Source: Actinoplanes subtropicus
Lineage (GTDB): Bacteria > Actinomycetota > Actinomycetes > Mycobacteriales > Micromonosporaceae
Direction: 5' to 3'
Length of the DNA stretch: 64,000 bases
NCBI RefSeq assembly: GCF_000721705.1
Contig: NZ_JOJL01000002.1
Span: 248,001 to 312,000 of the forward strand
Below the pieces are notes generated by a model, which had not been told where the DNA came from, did not search any database, and saw only the letters and a program-made list of their open reading frames with translations. Every line of letters begins with the position of its first letter. Within the stretch, counting starts at the first letter, position 1. Shown in pieces: positions 51,436 to 59,481 of the stretch. A program made the position numbers and the translations under genes.

Positions 51436-53244
51436 TCAGCTGGTTGACCGGTGCCGCCCAGCGGGGGACGAGGCGGCCAGCTGGGGCACGCTCGCCGAGT
51501 GGCCCCCGCCGGCTTTCTTGATCGTGTACATGGCGTGATCGGCGGCCCGCAGTACGTGGTCCGGGTTGTCGGCCGGGGTGGCCAGGTGCACCCCGATGCT
51601 GGCGCTGATCCGGACCGCGTCCGACCCGATCGGGAACGGTTCCTCGATCGCCCGGCGAAGGCGGCCGGCGAAGGCCTGCGCCTCGAAGTACCGCACCATT
51701 CCGGGCATCAGCACGACGAACTCGTCGCCGCCGACGCGGGCGAGCAGATCCTGGGACCGCAGATGCCCGACCAGGCGCTCGGCGACCTGACGGAGCAGGT
51801 CGTCACCCGCCTCGTGGCCGTACGTGTCATTGATCGGCTTGAAGCCGTCCAGGTCGATGAAGAGCACACCGACCGCCTGGTCGCGCAGCAACTCGCGGAG
51901 CTTCTCGTTCATGCAGCGGCGGTTCGGCAGAGCGGTCAGGGGGTCATGTTGTGCCTCATGGGCCAGACGGTCCTGCAGCGCGCGGCTGTCCGTGACGTCG
52001 CGGGCATTGATCACGACGCCGTTCAGGGACGGGTTGTGCAACTGGTTGGAGGCGGTGAACTCGACCCAGCGGAACGTACGGTCGGCCGCCAACACCCGGC
52101 ACTGCCGCCTCAGCACCTGGTTCGCGTGGCTACGCAGCTCCTGGAACTCCGCCTTCAGCCGGGCGCGATCTTCGGAGTGCACGAGGTCGAAGACGCAGTT
52201 GCCCAGCAACAGGCGCACGTCGGTGCCGAGCAGGGCGCCGGCGCTCGGGCTGGCGTAGACGGCGTATCCGTTCTCGTCCAGCACCGCGACCAGGTCGGGG
52301 GCGTGCTGGAACAGCGTCTGGAACCGCTGCTCGGCGTGGCGGCGCTGTACCTGGATGCGGTAACCGAGCAGGGTCACCACGACGACGCCGAGCAGGAGCA
52401 TGGCGAGCAGCGTGAGGTTCGTCGTCCGGTTCCGGCCGACGACCGGTCCGTCGAACGAGTCCTTGGTCTGGAACCGCACGTAGGCCCAGTTGCTGGGTGT
52501 GCCGCCGACCACCACGGCGATCATGTCGGTCCCGCCGGAGTGGTATTCGACGAACCCGTTCGCCCGGGCGGTGCCGAGGACCGCGGCGATCGCCGGGTCG
52601 ACGCTGGAGCCCAAGCGGCCGGGATCGGTCGAGGCCGCGATCCGTCCATTGCCGTCGACCACCGAGGTCACCTCGCCCGGCACCCTGAGCCTCGCCGTGT
52701 ACACCTGGAGTTGGGACGCCGCCAGCTCGGTGAAGCCGACCAACGCGCCCGCCAGACGACCGTCGACGCCGAGCGGCACGGCCACGGCCGACAGCAGCTT
52801 GCCGCCGGAGGTCAGCACCGCGGAGAAGCCGGGTTGACCGGCAAGCACCTGCCGCCGCATCGGCGCCCATCCCGGATCGCCGGCGGATGGCAGGCCGTCG
52901 TCCCGGCTTGCGGTCAGCAGCGTGCCGTCGGGCCGGATGAGCTCCGCGCCGTACTGGAAGAAGTCGGACGAACCGCTCAGCCTGCGCAACGCACTGCGGT
53001 CACTCAGATCCTGGGATCGGAGGTCGAATCTCGCCGTCCTGGCGAACTCGTCCAGTTCCCGCGCGGACAGCAGCTGAAGCCCTCCGGTGAGGGCCGCATT
53101 GTTGGCGCCCAGGACCCGCGAGTCGGACCGGTGCACCGCGTCGGCCGCCCGCAACGCCGAGCCGTTGACGAAGATGCCGACGGTGCCGATCGCGGTCAGC
53201 AGGAGGACACTGAGGCCAACGCCCACCCAGCTTGATAGTCGCAC
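51436..53244 (-). CDS. Membrane diguanylate cyclase (sensor, PAS, GGDEF)
   Basis: A 602-aa protein. An N-terminal membrane helix (about 7-28) is followed by an extracellular sensor domain of Cache type (about 35-270), a second helix (about 275-297), a PAS domain (about 310-425, FQTLFQHAPDLVAVLDENGYAVYASPSAGALLG) and a GGDEF domain (about 430-590). The catalytic motif GGDEF is intact (LARVGGDEFVVLMPG) and DIDGF-equivalent FIDLDGFKPINDTYGHEAGD is present, so it should make cyclic di-GMP. No EAL domain follows. It stands alone, with no visible partner. Confidence 0.93.
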   Translation of the reverse strand: MRLSSWVGVGLSVLLLTAIGTVGIFVNGSALRAADAVHRSDSRVLGANNAALTGGLQLLSARELDEFARTARFDLRSQDLSDRSALRRLSGSSDFFQYGAELIRPDGTLLTASRDDGLPSAGDPGWAPMRRQVLAGQPGFSAVLTSGGKLLSAVAVPLGVDGRLAGALVGFTELAASQLQVYTARLRVPGEVTSVVDGNGRIAASTDPGRLGSSVDPAIAAVLGTARANGFVEYHSGGTDMIAVVVGGTPSNWAYVRFQTKDSFDGPVVGRNRTTNLTLLAMLLLGVVVVTLLGYRIQVQRRHAEQRFQTLFQHAPDLVAVLDENGYAVYASPSAGALLGTDVRLLLGNCVFDLVHSEDRARLKAEFQELRSHANQVLRRQCRVLAADRTFRWVEFTASNQLHNPSLNGVVINARDVTDSRALQDRLAHEAQHDPLTALPNRRCMNEKLRELLRDQAVGVLFIDLDGFKPINDTYGHEAGDDLLRQVAERLVGHLRSQDLLARVGGDEFVVLMPGMVRYFEAQAFAGRLRRAIEEPFPIGSDAVRISASIGVHLATPADNPDHVLRAADHAMYTIKKAGGGHSASVPQLAASSPAGRHRSTS

Positions 53245-53704
53245 GTCCGGAATGCCTCCTCGTCACCACATTCAGGCGACCGGTGATGTCACTCCTCGTC
53301 GCGAATACTCATGGGTAACAGGCATGTAGGATGCCGTCAACTGCTGCGGAAGCAGCATCAACGCCATGATCTGAGATGACTGCGGAGCGTGATTGTGATC
53401 TTGGAATGACGGCCGAGTCGACCCTTTTCCGTCGTTCGCCGGAATGCGCGGTCACCGTCACCCGCAGGCCGCGGCTGCGGTGGCCGAGATGGTGAGCCAA
53501 GTCCCGGCGGGCGTGCCCGGCATGACCACCGCCGACATCGGCCTCCACCGGCCGGGGGTTCCAACGACGCGTGACCGGATCGCCGACCACGGCTCCGCAT
53601 CACTGCCGCCACTGACGACGGCGAATCTGGGTACGTGATCTTGGTCGGTCAGGAGTGCTGACCGGGAACAGGTTGGCTCGGGCGTGGCGCGCCCTCTCGG
53701 CTGG
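53245..53704. other. Gene-poor region with two TGATCTTGG copies
   Basis: 460 bp without a supportable gene. It holds TGATCTTGG at 53396-53404 and 53636-53644, same orientation, about 240 bp apart, and a short inverted repeat (TGCTGCGGAAGCAGCA). It has a lower GC patch near the diguanylate cyclase promoter. It may be the trace of an eroded mobile or repeat element, but no transposase similarity is visible. Confidence 0.4.
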
Positions 53705-54212
53705 TCAGTAGTGTGCGAGTACCTGCTCGACGGGGCGGCCGAGGAGGCTGGCTACCTGACTGAGCTCTTCGGTGTCGAAGTCATGTTTGACCCAGGTTCC
53801 GTTCATGGCGCTCACCTCGAAGCGGGCGAAGCCGATCGGGTTCTCGAAACGCAAGCGGTTGAGGCCGACGGCGGCGTTGCAGCAGGGAACTCGCACGTCC
53901 AAGCGGTCAAACTCGTGCCGCCCGTACGAACCAAGTCTCCGAACCGGTCCAGCGCGATATCGTCGCCTGAGCCGCGAAGGTGGTCTTGCCGGAGCCGTCC
54001 GGTCCGTCGACGGCGACCCGAAGGCACGCGCCGCCCCAACGCACGGGAATCCGGCGCGCGACATGGCCGACGACATAGTGTCGTCGCACTGAACTTGGCA
54101 CCGACTCAGGATGCCAGGTCACGCAAACGTGAAGCGGACGGCACGACGTGAGGGCATCGCGCACCGGATCGCGGCAAATCCGGACACCTCCGGCTGCCTT
54201 TGCTCTGCTCAC
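53705..54212 (-). pseudogene. Degraded gene fragments: P-loop (uridine-kinase-like) start and unrelated C-terminal piece
   Basis: In one frame (about 53907-54060) the minus strand reads LRVAVDGPDGSGKTTFA, the P-loop start of uridine-kinase-like proteins, which then breaks off after about 20 codons. In another frame, ending at 53705, it reads VPCCNAAVGLNRLRFENPIGFARFEV and LSQVASLLGRPVEQVLAHY, which resembles the end of a common actinobacterial hypothetical protein. Frame breaks and missing middles mean neither is functional. Confidence 0.5.
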
Positions 54213-54273
54213 TTGTACGCACCGAAATCGAACGCCCGCTCGATTTCGGTGCGTACAAGTGAGCAGAGCAAAG
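54198..54273. repeat. Perfect 34-bp inverted repeat with 8-bp loop
   Basis: The left arm 54198-54231 and right arm 54240-54273 are exact reverse complements (34 of 34), separated by ACGCCCGC. The arm is less GC-rich than the surroundings (contains TTGTACGCACCGAAATCGA). Such a long exact hairpin is not a normal terminator (no T run) and is more like a miniature transposable element, a recombination product or a structured DNA or RNA element. Confidence 0.9.
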
Positions 54274-54606
54274 CCGCAGGGAAAGGGAGCTGCGGTCGCG
54301 TTCGGCCGGCCAACAGCGGTATGCGGCCGGACGCCCGCACATCGGCCATGTCCGTGAGTCGCGCTGCCACCAGCCCGTCACGTTCCGTCGCGATCTGTTC
54401 GCGGCTATTGGGTGTTCTCGCCGCCGCGGGCTCCCGGCCTCGGTTTCTTTGCCGGCGAGTTGCTTCGCCGCGCCGATGGGGCGCCGTATCCGTATCCGGC
54501 CGTCGCCCGGGCACGCGTGAGCAGCGGGCGGGTGGGCTGGTGTTACCTCACGGCCGGGCGGATGTGGATTGCGCAGGGCTCTGCGGGCCGTACGAGTCGG
54601 CGGTAG

Positions 54607-54771
54607 CGGTTCCCGGCCTGCTGCGGGCGCTGCGCTCGGCCGACCAGGTGGAACGTGCACACGCTGAGGATGAACTGGGCAACCGACGACTGGTACACGC
54701 CCTTCTACGTCGACGTCGTGATCAACCATCAGAAACGGCTTTGGCTGCTCCACCTCGGCGTCACTGACTGA
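54607..54771 (+). pseudogene. Gene fragment encoding a short C-terminal piece
   Basis: The plus strand from 54655 to the TGA at 54769-54771 reads RMNWATDDWYTPFYVDVVI followed by NHQKRLWLLHLGVTD. It has residue composition typical of a real protein end but no credible start: the frame is closed by a TAG at 54604. Probably the 3' end of a lost gene. Family not recognised. Confidence 0.35.
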
Positions 54772-54806
54772 CACCGCGCCACCCGCGCGCCCGGCCGTAG
54801 CCTCAG

Positions 54807-54830
54807 GACCCGGACCAGTTGGTCCGGGTC
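54807..54830. terminator. Candidate hairpin terminator
   Basis: A perfect 10-bp stem GACCCGGACC/GGTCCGGGTC with loop AGTT. It is followed by TGTTCG rather than a T run, as often in high-GC actinomycetes. It lies between the degraded region and the 84-aa gene. Confidence 0.55.
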
Positions 54831-54941
54831 TGTTCGCCGTGCTGCTGATCCGCATGGTCCTGCTGGACGAGGCGCCCCCGCGCACGGGCTGATCGAGACC
54901 GGCCGTACGCGCAGCAAAGTCGTGCTGACTACCCTGGTGCG

Positions 54942-55196
54942 GTGACTGATCTCGACGAGCACACCGCGCAGCCCGACCTCATCGCCACCCACTACCTGAC
55001 CAGCATCGACGAGGTGACCGAGCACCTGCGGGCGGCCAACCAGCTCGGCCTGGGCGTCCGGCTGCGCAGCTACCTCGAGGCCGACGAGGAGGGCGAGGCG
55101 CTGGTCGAACACTGGGAGGTGGAGCTGCTGACCTCATCCCCACTGGTCGACGCAGAGACCGAGGCCGAGCAGGAGCCCGTGGCCGACGCCAGCTGA
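54942..55196 (+). CDS. Small acidic hypothetical protein (84 aa)
   Basis: An 84-aa protein starting with GTG 54942, VTDLDEHTAQPDLIATHYLTSIDEVTEHLRAANQLGLGVRLRSYL, with a strongly acidic tail (DAETEAEQEPVADAS). No signal peptide, membrane segment or cysteine. Codon use is typical of the genome. It is followed by an unrelated SRPBCC gene after 118 bp. Function unknown. Confidence 0.6.
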   Translation: MTDLDEHTAQPDLIATHYLTSIDEVTEHLRAANQLGLGVRLRSYLEADEEGEALVEHWEVELLTSSPLVDAETEAEQEPVADAS

Positions 55197-55314
55197 AGAA
55201 ACACAGCCCCGGGCCGGCGAAAGGGGCATGCGGACGCGGCCAACGGTTGGGCAACAGGGCCCGATAAGCTGTTGCCGCCGACATTCCCGCTATACGAAGG
55301 GGAACGCGTCAGCC

Positions 55315-55728
55315 ATGGCCACGGTCTGTATCGAGACCATCATCGACGTTCCGGCGCAGCAGGTGTGGGACGTTGTTGCCGACGTCGGAGCGGTACACCA
55401 TCGGCTGCTGCCGGCCCGGGTGGCCGCTGCCCGGATCGAGGGCGACGTCCGCATTCTGACCATGCCGGACGGTGCTCAGGTACGCGAGCTGATCCTGGCG
55501 GTTGACCACGCCATTCGCAGGATGGCCTACGCGGTCATCGAAGGGCAACGACTGCCGCTGACTTATCACCACGCGGCGTTCCAGGTGTTCGAGGAGGGCG
55601 ATCGCAGTCGGCTCGTCTGGCTGACTGATGTTCTTCCTCATGCCATGGCCGATGTGGTGAAGGGCCGCGTCGAGCGTGGAATCCAGGAAATCAAAGAGAC
55701 CCTGGAACTGAGCACAGCGGAACAATAG
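55315..55728 (+). CDS. SRPBCC-family (polyketide cyclase/START-like) protein
   Basis: A 137-aa protein with the START-like helix-grip fold: the N-terminal strand ETIIDVPAQQVWDVVADVGAVHHRLLP is the classic SRPBCC opening, then ILTMPDGAQVRELILAVDHAIRRMAYAV and the C-terminal long helix VVKGRVERGIQEIKETLE. These proteins bind hydrophobic ligands; a specific enzyme role cannot be given. ATG 55315 follows GAAGGGGAAC. It stands alone. Confidence 0.85.
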   Translation: MATVCIETIIDVPAQQVWDVVADVGAVHHRLLPARVAAARIEGDVRILTMPDGAQVRELILAVDHAIRRMAYAVIEGQRLPLTYHHAAFQVFEEGDRSRLVWLTDVLPHAMADVVKGRVERGIQEIKETLELSTAEQ

Positions 55729-56106
55729 GCAACGCACTCACATCGGAAATCAGTGCAACGCCAGGCCGTTGCGTCTGTTACCCACTGTGACCGCAGGTGC
55801 CGGCAAGGGGCCAGGCGGCGCGGGCCCTCGGTGGCCGAAATCGAGAGAAGCGCCGTCGAAGGCCATGCATCGCTCGCCGAACCGCCGGGCGCCGGCGGAC
55901 GCCCGCCTCCTTCGCCAGCCGGGCTCGCCCGGTCGGCCAAGCAGTTCGCGGCAGAAGCGTTCCGCAGGAATAGGCCCAACCCTGATGTCAAGCATCGCCG
56001 CGATGAGAGTTGTGGGCCGCGGCGCCGTTGCCGGCATCGGCTGTTGGCGGTGAGGGCAGGATCCGCCGGGCGAGGCGGGTTACTGTGGGTCGTTGACAAT
56101 CCGACG
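55729..56106. other. Gene-poor region, nothing recognisable
   Basis: 378 bp with only short overlapping frames and no ribosome site in front of any of them. No palindrome, terminator or repeat was found by eye. Confidence 0.4.
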
Positions 56107-56478
56107 ATGAGGCGGCAAATGATCAATGTCCAGGAGTTCGCGCGGCGGCTGAGCACTCTCGGGGCTGATGCGTTCACCAGCGACGACGTTGTGGACCTGG
56201 CGACCGCGGCCGATGTTCGCATCAGCCCTGACCTCGAGATCGACGCCGGTCTGGCGCAGCGCTTGCTCGACCAGATCTCGCCTGCCCTGCCGGTCACCGG
56301 GGCCCAGATCGCGGCGTCGCAGTGGCCGCCGCCGAAGTCTTCCCGTCCGGCGGCGCCTTCGGTGTCGTTCTCCAGCCCCGGCGCCGTCGACGCACCGGCT
56401 GATCAGCCGACCCGGCCCCGCCGTTCCGGGCCCGAGCGTGGCGGCCGGCGACCCGGCTCTCGACGAACCGGCAGGTAA
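56107..56478 (+). CDS. Hypothetical protein (123 aa)
   Basis: A small protein starting with ATG 56107 (or 56119): MRRQMINVQEFARRLSTLGADAFTSDDVVDLATAADVRISPDLEID. The first half is helical; the second half is rich in Pro, Ser and Arg and probably disordered (SSRPAAPSVSFSSPGAVDAP). No domain is recognised. It is 123 bp upstream of the large LuxR-type regulator. Confidence 0.5.
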   Translation: MRRQMINVQEFARRLSTLGADAFTSDDVVDLATAADVRISPDLEIDAGLAQRLLDQISPALPVTGAQIAASQWPPPKSSRPAAPSVSFSSPGAVDAPADQPTRPRRSGPERGGRRPGSRRTGR

Positions 56479-56601
56479 AACTGTTCGGCAGTTCTGGCGG
56501 ACAGGCCCATACATTCCGGGTAGGGGGCGGGTAGCTTCGGCAGTCCGGAACGGGGGTAGCCGGGAGCCGGGCCCGTCGAGTTTCAGTGCGGTGGTGGTCG
56601 G

Positions 56602-59454
56602 GTGCCCCGGGAAACGGCATTCATCGGCCGTACGGATCAGTTGGCTCTTCTCGGTCGCCGGCTCGAGCAGGTCCGGGGCGGACAGGCCTGCACCGTCCTG
56701 ATCGGCGGCGAGGCGGGGATCGGGAAGAGCCGGCTGGTCAGCACGTTCGCCGGGGTGGCTCGGGCGGCGGGGGCGCACGTGCTGGCCGGCGCCTGCGAGG
56801 AGTACTTCGGGGACCCGATGCCGTACGGGCCGCTGCTCGAGGTGCTGGAGGCCTTCGGGCGGGAGTACGGGACGGCGCGGGCGAGAGAGCTGGGTGGCCC
56901 GGCGTACGAACGACTCACCGCCTTCTTCGACCTCGGCGGTGACCCGATCGGCTCCCCGCAGCAGGTGATCCTCGCCGTGCGGAAGATGCTGGACGCGATC
57001 GGGGCCGACGCGCCGACCGTGCTGATCCTGGAGGACCTGCACTGGGCCGACCCGTCCACCCTCGACATCGTGCGGCACCTCGGCCAGGCCGGCCCGGGGG
57101 ACCGCCGCCTGCTGGTACTCGCCAGCTACCGGTCGACCGAGCTCGACCGTGGTGATCCGCTGTGGCAGTTGCTGGCCAACTCGGGCTTCCTACGGCGGGT
57201 CGAGCGGCTCGAACTGCCCCCGCTGAACCGGCGGGAGCTGCGTGAGCTGCTCAGCGCGGGGCGGCGCGGCCCGGTCGACCATGACCTGGCCGAGCGGTGC
57301 TTCGAGTGGTCCGACGGCATCCCGTTCTACGCCGAGCAGCTGATGGCCGCGGGTGCCCTGGAGAATCCGGAGGACGTCCGGCTGCCCGCCGACACCCGGT
57401 CGGTGGTGCTGGCCCGGCTCGGCGTGCTCAGCGAGGACGCGCTCAAGGTGCTGCGGGTGGCCGCGGTGGCCGGTCGCGCGATGAGCCGGCGGCTGCTGCG
57501 CGAGGTCGGCGAGTTCCCGCCGGACGTGCTGCGCGCCGCCGTGCAGGAGTGCTTCGACCGGCAGATGCTGGTGGCCGGGCCGGGGGAGGACGTCTACCGG
57601 TTCCGGCACGCGCTGCTGCGGGAGGCGGTCTACCAGACGACCGTACGGGACATCCAGGTCGACCTGCACCTCGCGATGGCCAGGGCGCTGGCCGCCGACT
57701 CCAGCCTGTGCCTGAGCGAGGGGTCGGCGGCCGCCGAGCTGGCCAGCCACTGGTACCACGCCGGCAGCCGGCCGGAGGCGCTCGCTTCGGCGGTCCAGGC
57801 CGGTGAGGTCGCCGTACGGCAGCTGGCCTTTCCCTCCGCCGAGGTGCAGTTCTCGCGGGCGCTCGCGGTGTGGCGGCAGGTGGAGGACCCGCAGCGGCGG
57901 GCCGGCCTGTCCCACGTCGACCTGCTGGTCCGGGCGGCCGACGCGGCCCGGTGGTCGGGCCACGTGGACCGGGCGGTGGCCCGGATCGAGGAGGCCGTCG
58001 CCGAGGCGCCGGCGGAGGCCGGCCTGCGGGAGCGGCTCGGCAGCTATCTGTGGGAGGCCGGCCGCGGGGTCGACGCGCAGGCCGCGTACCGGCGGGCGGT
58101 GGAGCTGCTGGACGGCCGGCCCACCTCGGCGGTCAAGGCTCGCAGCCTGTGCGGGCTGGCTCTCGGCCGGCTCCAGGCGGGACGCTACGCCGAGGGTGCG
58201 AACCTGGCGCAGGCGGCGCTCACCATGGCGCTGGCAGCCGGTGCGGTGCCGGAGCAGGGCCGGGCGCTCAACATCTCCGGGCTGGCTCTGGGCCTGCTGG
58301 GCGATCCGGAGGGCGAGGTCCGGCTGCGGCGGGCTGTCGAGATCGCGCGGGCCGCCGACCATCTCGAGGACCTGTTCCGGGCGTACGGCAACCTGGGTTT
58401 GATCTTGGAACATGCCGGTCGGCTGCAGGAAGCCGCCGCGGTGACCCGGGAGGGCCTGCGGACCGCACGGCAGCTCGATCTCGCGCACACCCGGCAGGGC
58501 GCGCTGCTGGCCGGCAACACCAGCGCCGCGCTCGTGCTGCTGGGCGAGTGGGACGAGGCCGAGGAGATCATCACCGAGGTGTCGCTGGACCGGCCGGTGC
58601 TGGAGAGCCTCTACCCGCGGCTCACGCTGGCCGAGATCAAGGTGGCGCGGGGCGAGTTCGACGAGGCCCGCGAGCTGCTCGATGCGATCGAGAGTGTCGA
58701 GTACGGCCGGGATCCGCGTTTTCTCGGTCCGTTGCACGCCGTCCGGGCCGAGCTCGCCCTCTGGGAGCGTGATGCCCGGGTGGTCGAGGAGGTGGCCGCG
58801 GGCGTGCGGGCCGTGCGGGCGGGGGAGAACACCCTCGAGCTGCTGCGCCTGTGTGCGCTGGGCATGCGGAGCGCGGCCGATCGCCAGGCGGTCCGCGACG
58901 GCGACGAGCTGGCCCGGCTGGCCCGGCGAGCCCGCGGCGAACCATCGTCCACCGAGGTGGGTCAGCTCCTTCTGCTCTGCCGGGCGGAGCGTCAGCGGAT
59001 CCGGGGAACCGATCGGCCGTCGCTCTGGCGGGCGGTGGCGGACGGCTGGGAGGCGCTCGATCGGCCGTACCCAGCGGCCTACGCCCGATGGCGCCAGGCC
59101 GTCGCCGCCGGCGATCGGGACGAGGCCCGGGAGCCGTTGCGCGAGGCGTACCGGGCGGCTGGCCGGCTGCGGGCCGAACCGCTGCGGGCCGCGGTGGACC
59201 GGTCGGCCCGCCGGCTCCGCGTCGACCTGACCGAGCGCCCGGCCGCGGCGCCGCTGCCCTACGACCTGACCCAGGCCGAGTTCGACACCCTGGGCTTCCG
59301 CTACGAAGGCCTGGACCCCGGGGCGATCGCCGCCAAGCGCAAGGTGTCCAAGCGAACGGTCGAGACGCAGCTTCGCCGGGCGTACGCGAAATTGGAAGTG
59401 CACAGCGCGGCCGAGGCGATCACGAAAGCCCGCCGGGAGGGCCTCTTCGGGTGA
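56602..59454 (+). CDS. Large ATP-binding LuxR-family regulator (LAL-like)
   Basis: A 950-aa regulator starting with GTG 56602. The N-terminal AAA/STAND ATPase has Walker A IGGEAGIGKSRLV and Walker B-like VLILEDLHWADPSTLDIV. Then come winged-helix and long TPR-like repeats (about 380-830), and a C-terminal LuxR-type helix-turn-helix (LTQAEFDTLGFRYEGLDPGAIAAKRKVSKRTVETQLRRAYAKL), with the first helix diverged from the usual LTxRE consensus. It lies 27 bp upstream of the caspase gene, same strand, and may control that locus (inference). Confidence 0.9.
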   Translation: MPRETAFIGRTDQLALLGRRLEQVRGGQACTVLIGGEAGIGKSRLVSTFAGVARAAGAHVLAGACEEYFGDPMPYGPLLEVLEAFGREYGTARARELGGPAYERLTAFFDLGGDPIGSPQQVILAVRKMLDAIGADAPTVLILEDLHWADPSTLDIVRHLGQAGPGDRRLLVLASYRSTELDRGDPLWQLLANSGFLRRVERLELPPLNRRELRELLSAGRRGPVDHDLAERCFEWSDGIPFYAEQLMAAGALENPEDVRLPADTRSVVLARLGVLSEDALKVLRVAAVAGRAMSRRLLREVGEFPPDVLRAAVQECFDRQMLVAGPGEDVYRFRHALLREAVYQTTVRDIQVDLHLAMARALAADSSLCLSEGSAAAELASHWYHAGSRPEALASAVQAGEVAVRQLAFPSAEVQFSRALAVWRQVEDPQRRAGLSHVDLLVRAADAARWSGHVDRAVARIEEAVAEAPAEAGLRERLGSYLWEAGRGVDAQAAYRRAVELLDGRPTSAVKARSLCGLALGRLQAGRYAEGANLAQAALTMALAAGAVPEQGRALNISGLALGLLGDPEGEVRLRRAVEIARAADHLEDLFRAYGNLGLILEHAGRLQEAAAVTREGLRTARQLDLAHTRQGALLAGNTSAALVLLGEWDEAEEIITEVSLDRPVLESLYPRLTLAEIKVARGEFDEARELLDAIESVEYGRDPRFLGPLHAVRAELALWERDARVVEEVAAGVRAVRAGENTLELLRLCALGMRSAADRQAVRDGDELARLARRARGEPSSTEVGQLLLLCRAERQRIRGTDRPSLWRAVADGWEALDRPYPAAYARWRQAVAAGDRDEAREPLREAYRAAGRLRAEPLRAAVDRSARRLRVDLTERPAAAPLPYDLTQAEFDTLGFRYEGLDPGAIAAKRKVSKRTVETQLRRAYAKLEVHSAAEAITKARREGLFG

Positions 59455-59463
59455 CCTCGCCGG

Positions 59464-59473
59464 TGTCCGTCAG
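59464..59473 (+). promoter_or_regulatory. Conflict-locus motif TGTCCGTCAG, copy D (caspase)
   Basis: An exact 10-bp copy, 8 bp upstream of the caspase ATG and directly abutting its ribosome site. This position is too close for a -10 box of a leadered transcript, which argues for an operator or an RNA-level element here. Confidence 0.6.
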
Positions 59474-59481
59474 AGAGGGGC

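Noticed and set aside
51314..51538. 74-codon plus-strand frame starting ATG 51314 after the large effector gene
   Set aside because: Its second half is antisense to the diguanylate cyclase gene, no ribosome site is seen, and the translation has no recognisable pattern.
54111..54767. 218-codon plus-strand frame through the hairpin region
   Set aside because: It runs through the 34-bp inverted repeat and through incompatible fragments; composition is not protein-like (many Arg/Ser/Pro).
55750..56037. 95-codon minus-strand frame in the gene-poor region before the 123-aa gene
   Set aside because: No ribosome site or recognisable domain; translation is Arg/Gly/Pro-rich.
59464..59473. Motif TGTCCGTCAG interpreted as a standard ECF -10 box (CGTC core)
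   Set aside because: At the caspase gene it touches the ribosome site 8 bp from ATG, which would make a leaderless transcript with a useless ribosome site; no common -35 element was found across copies.
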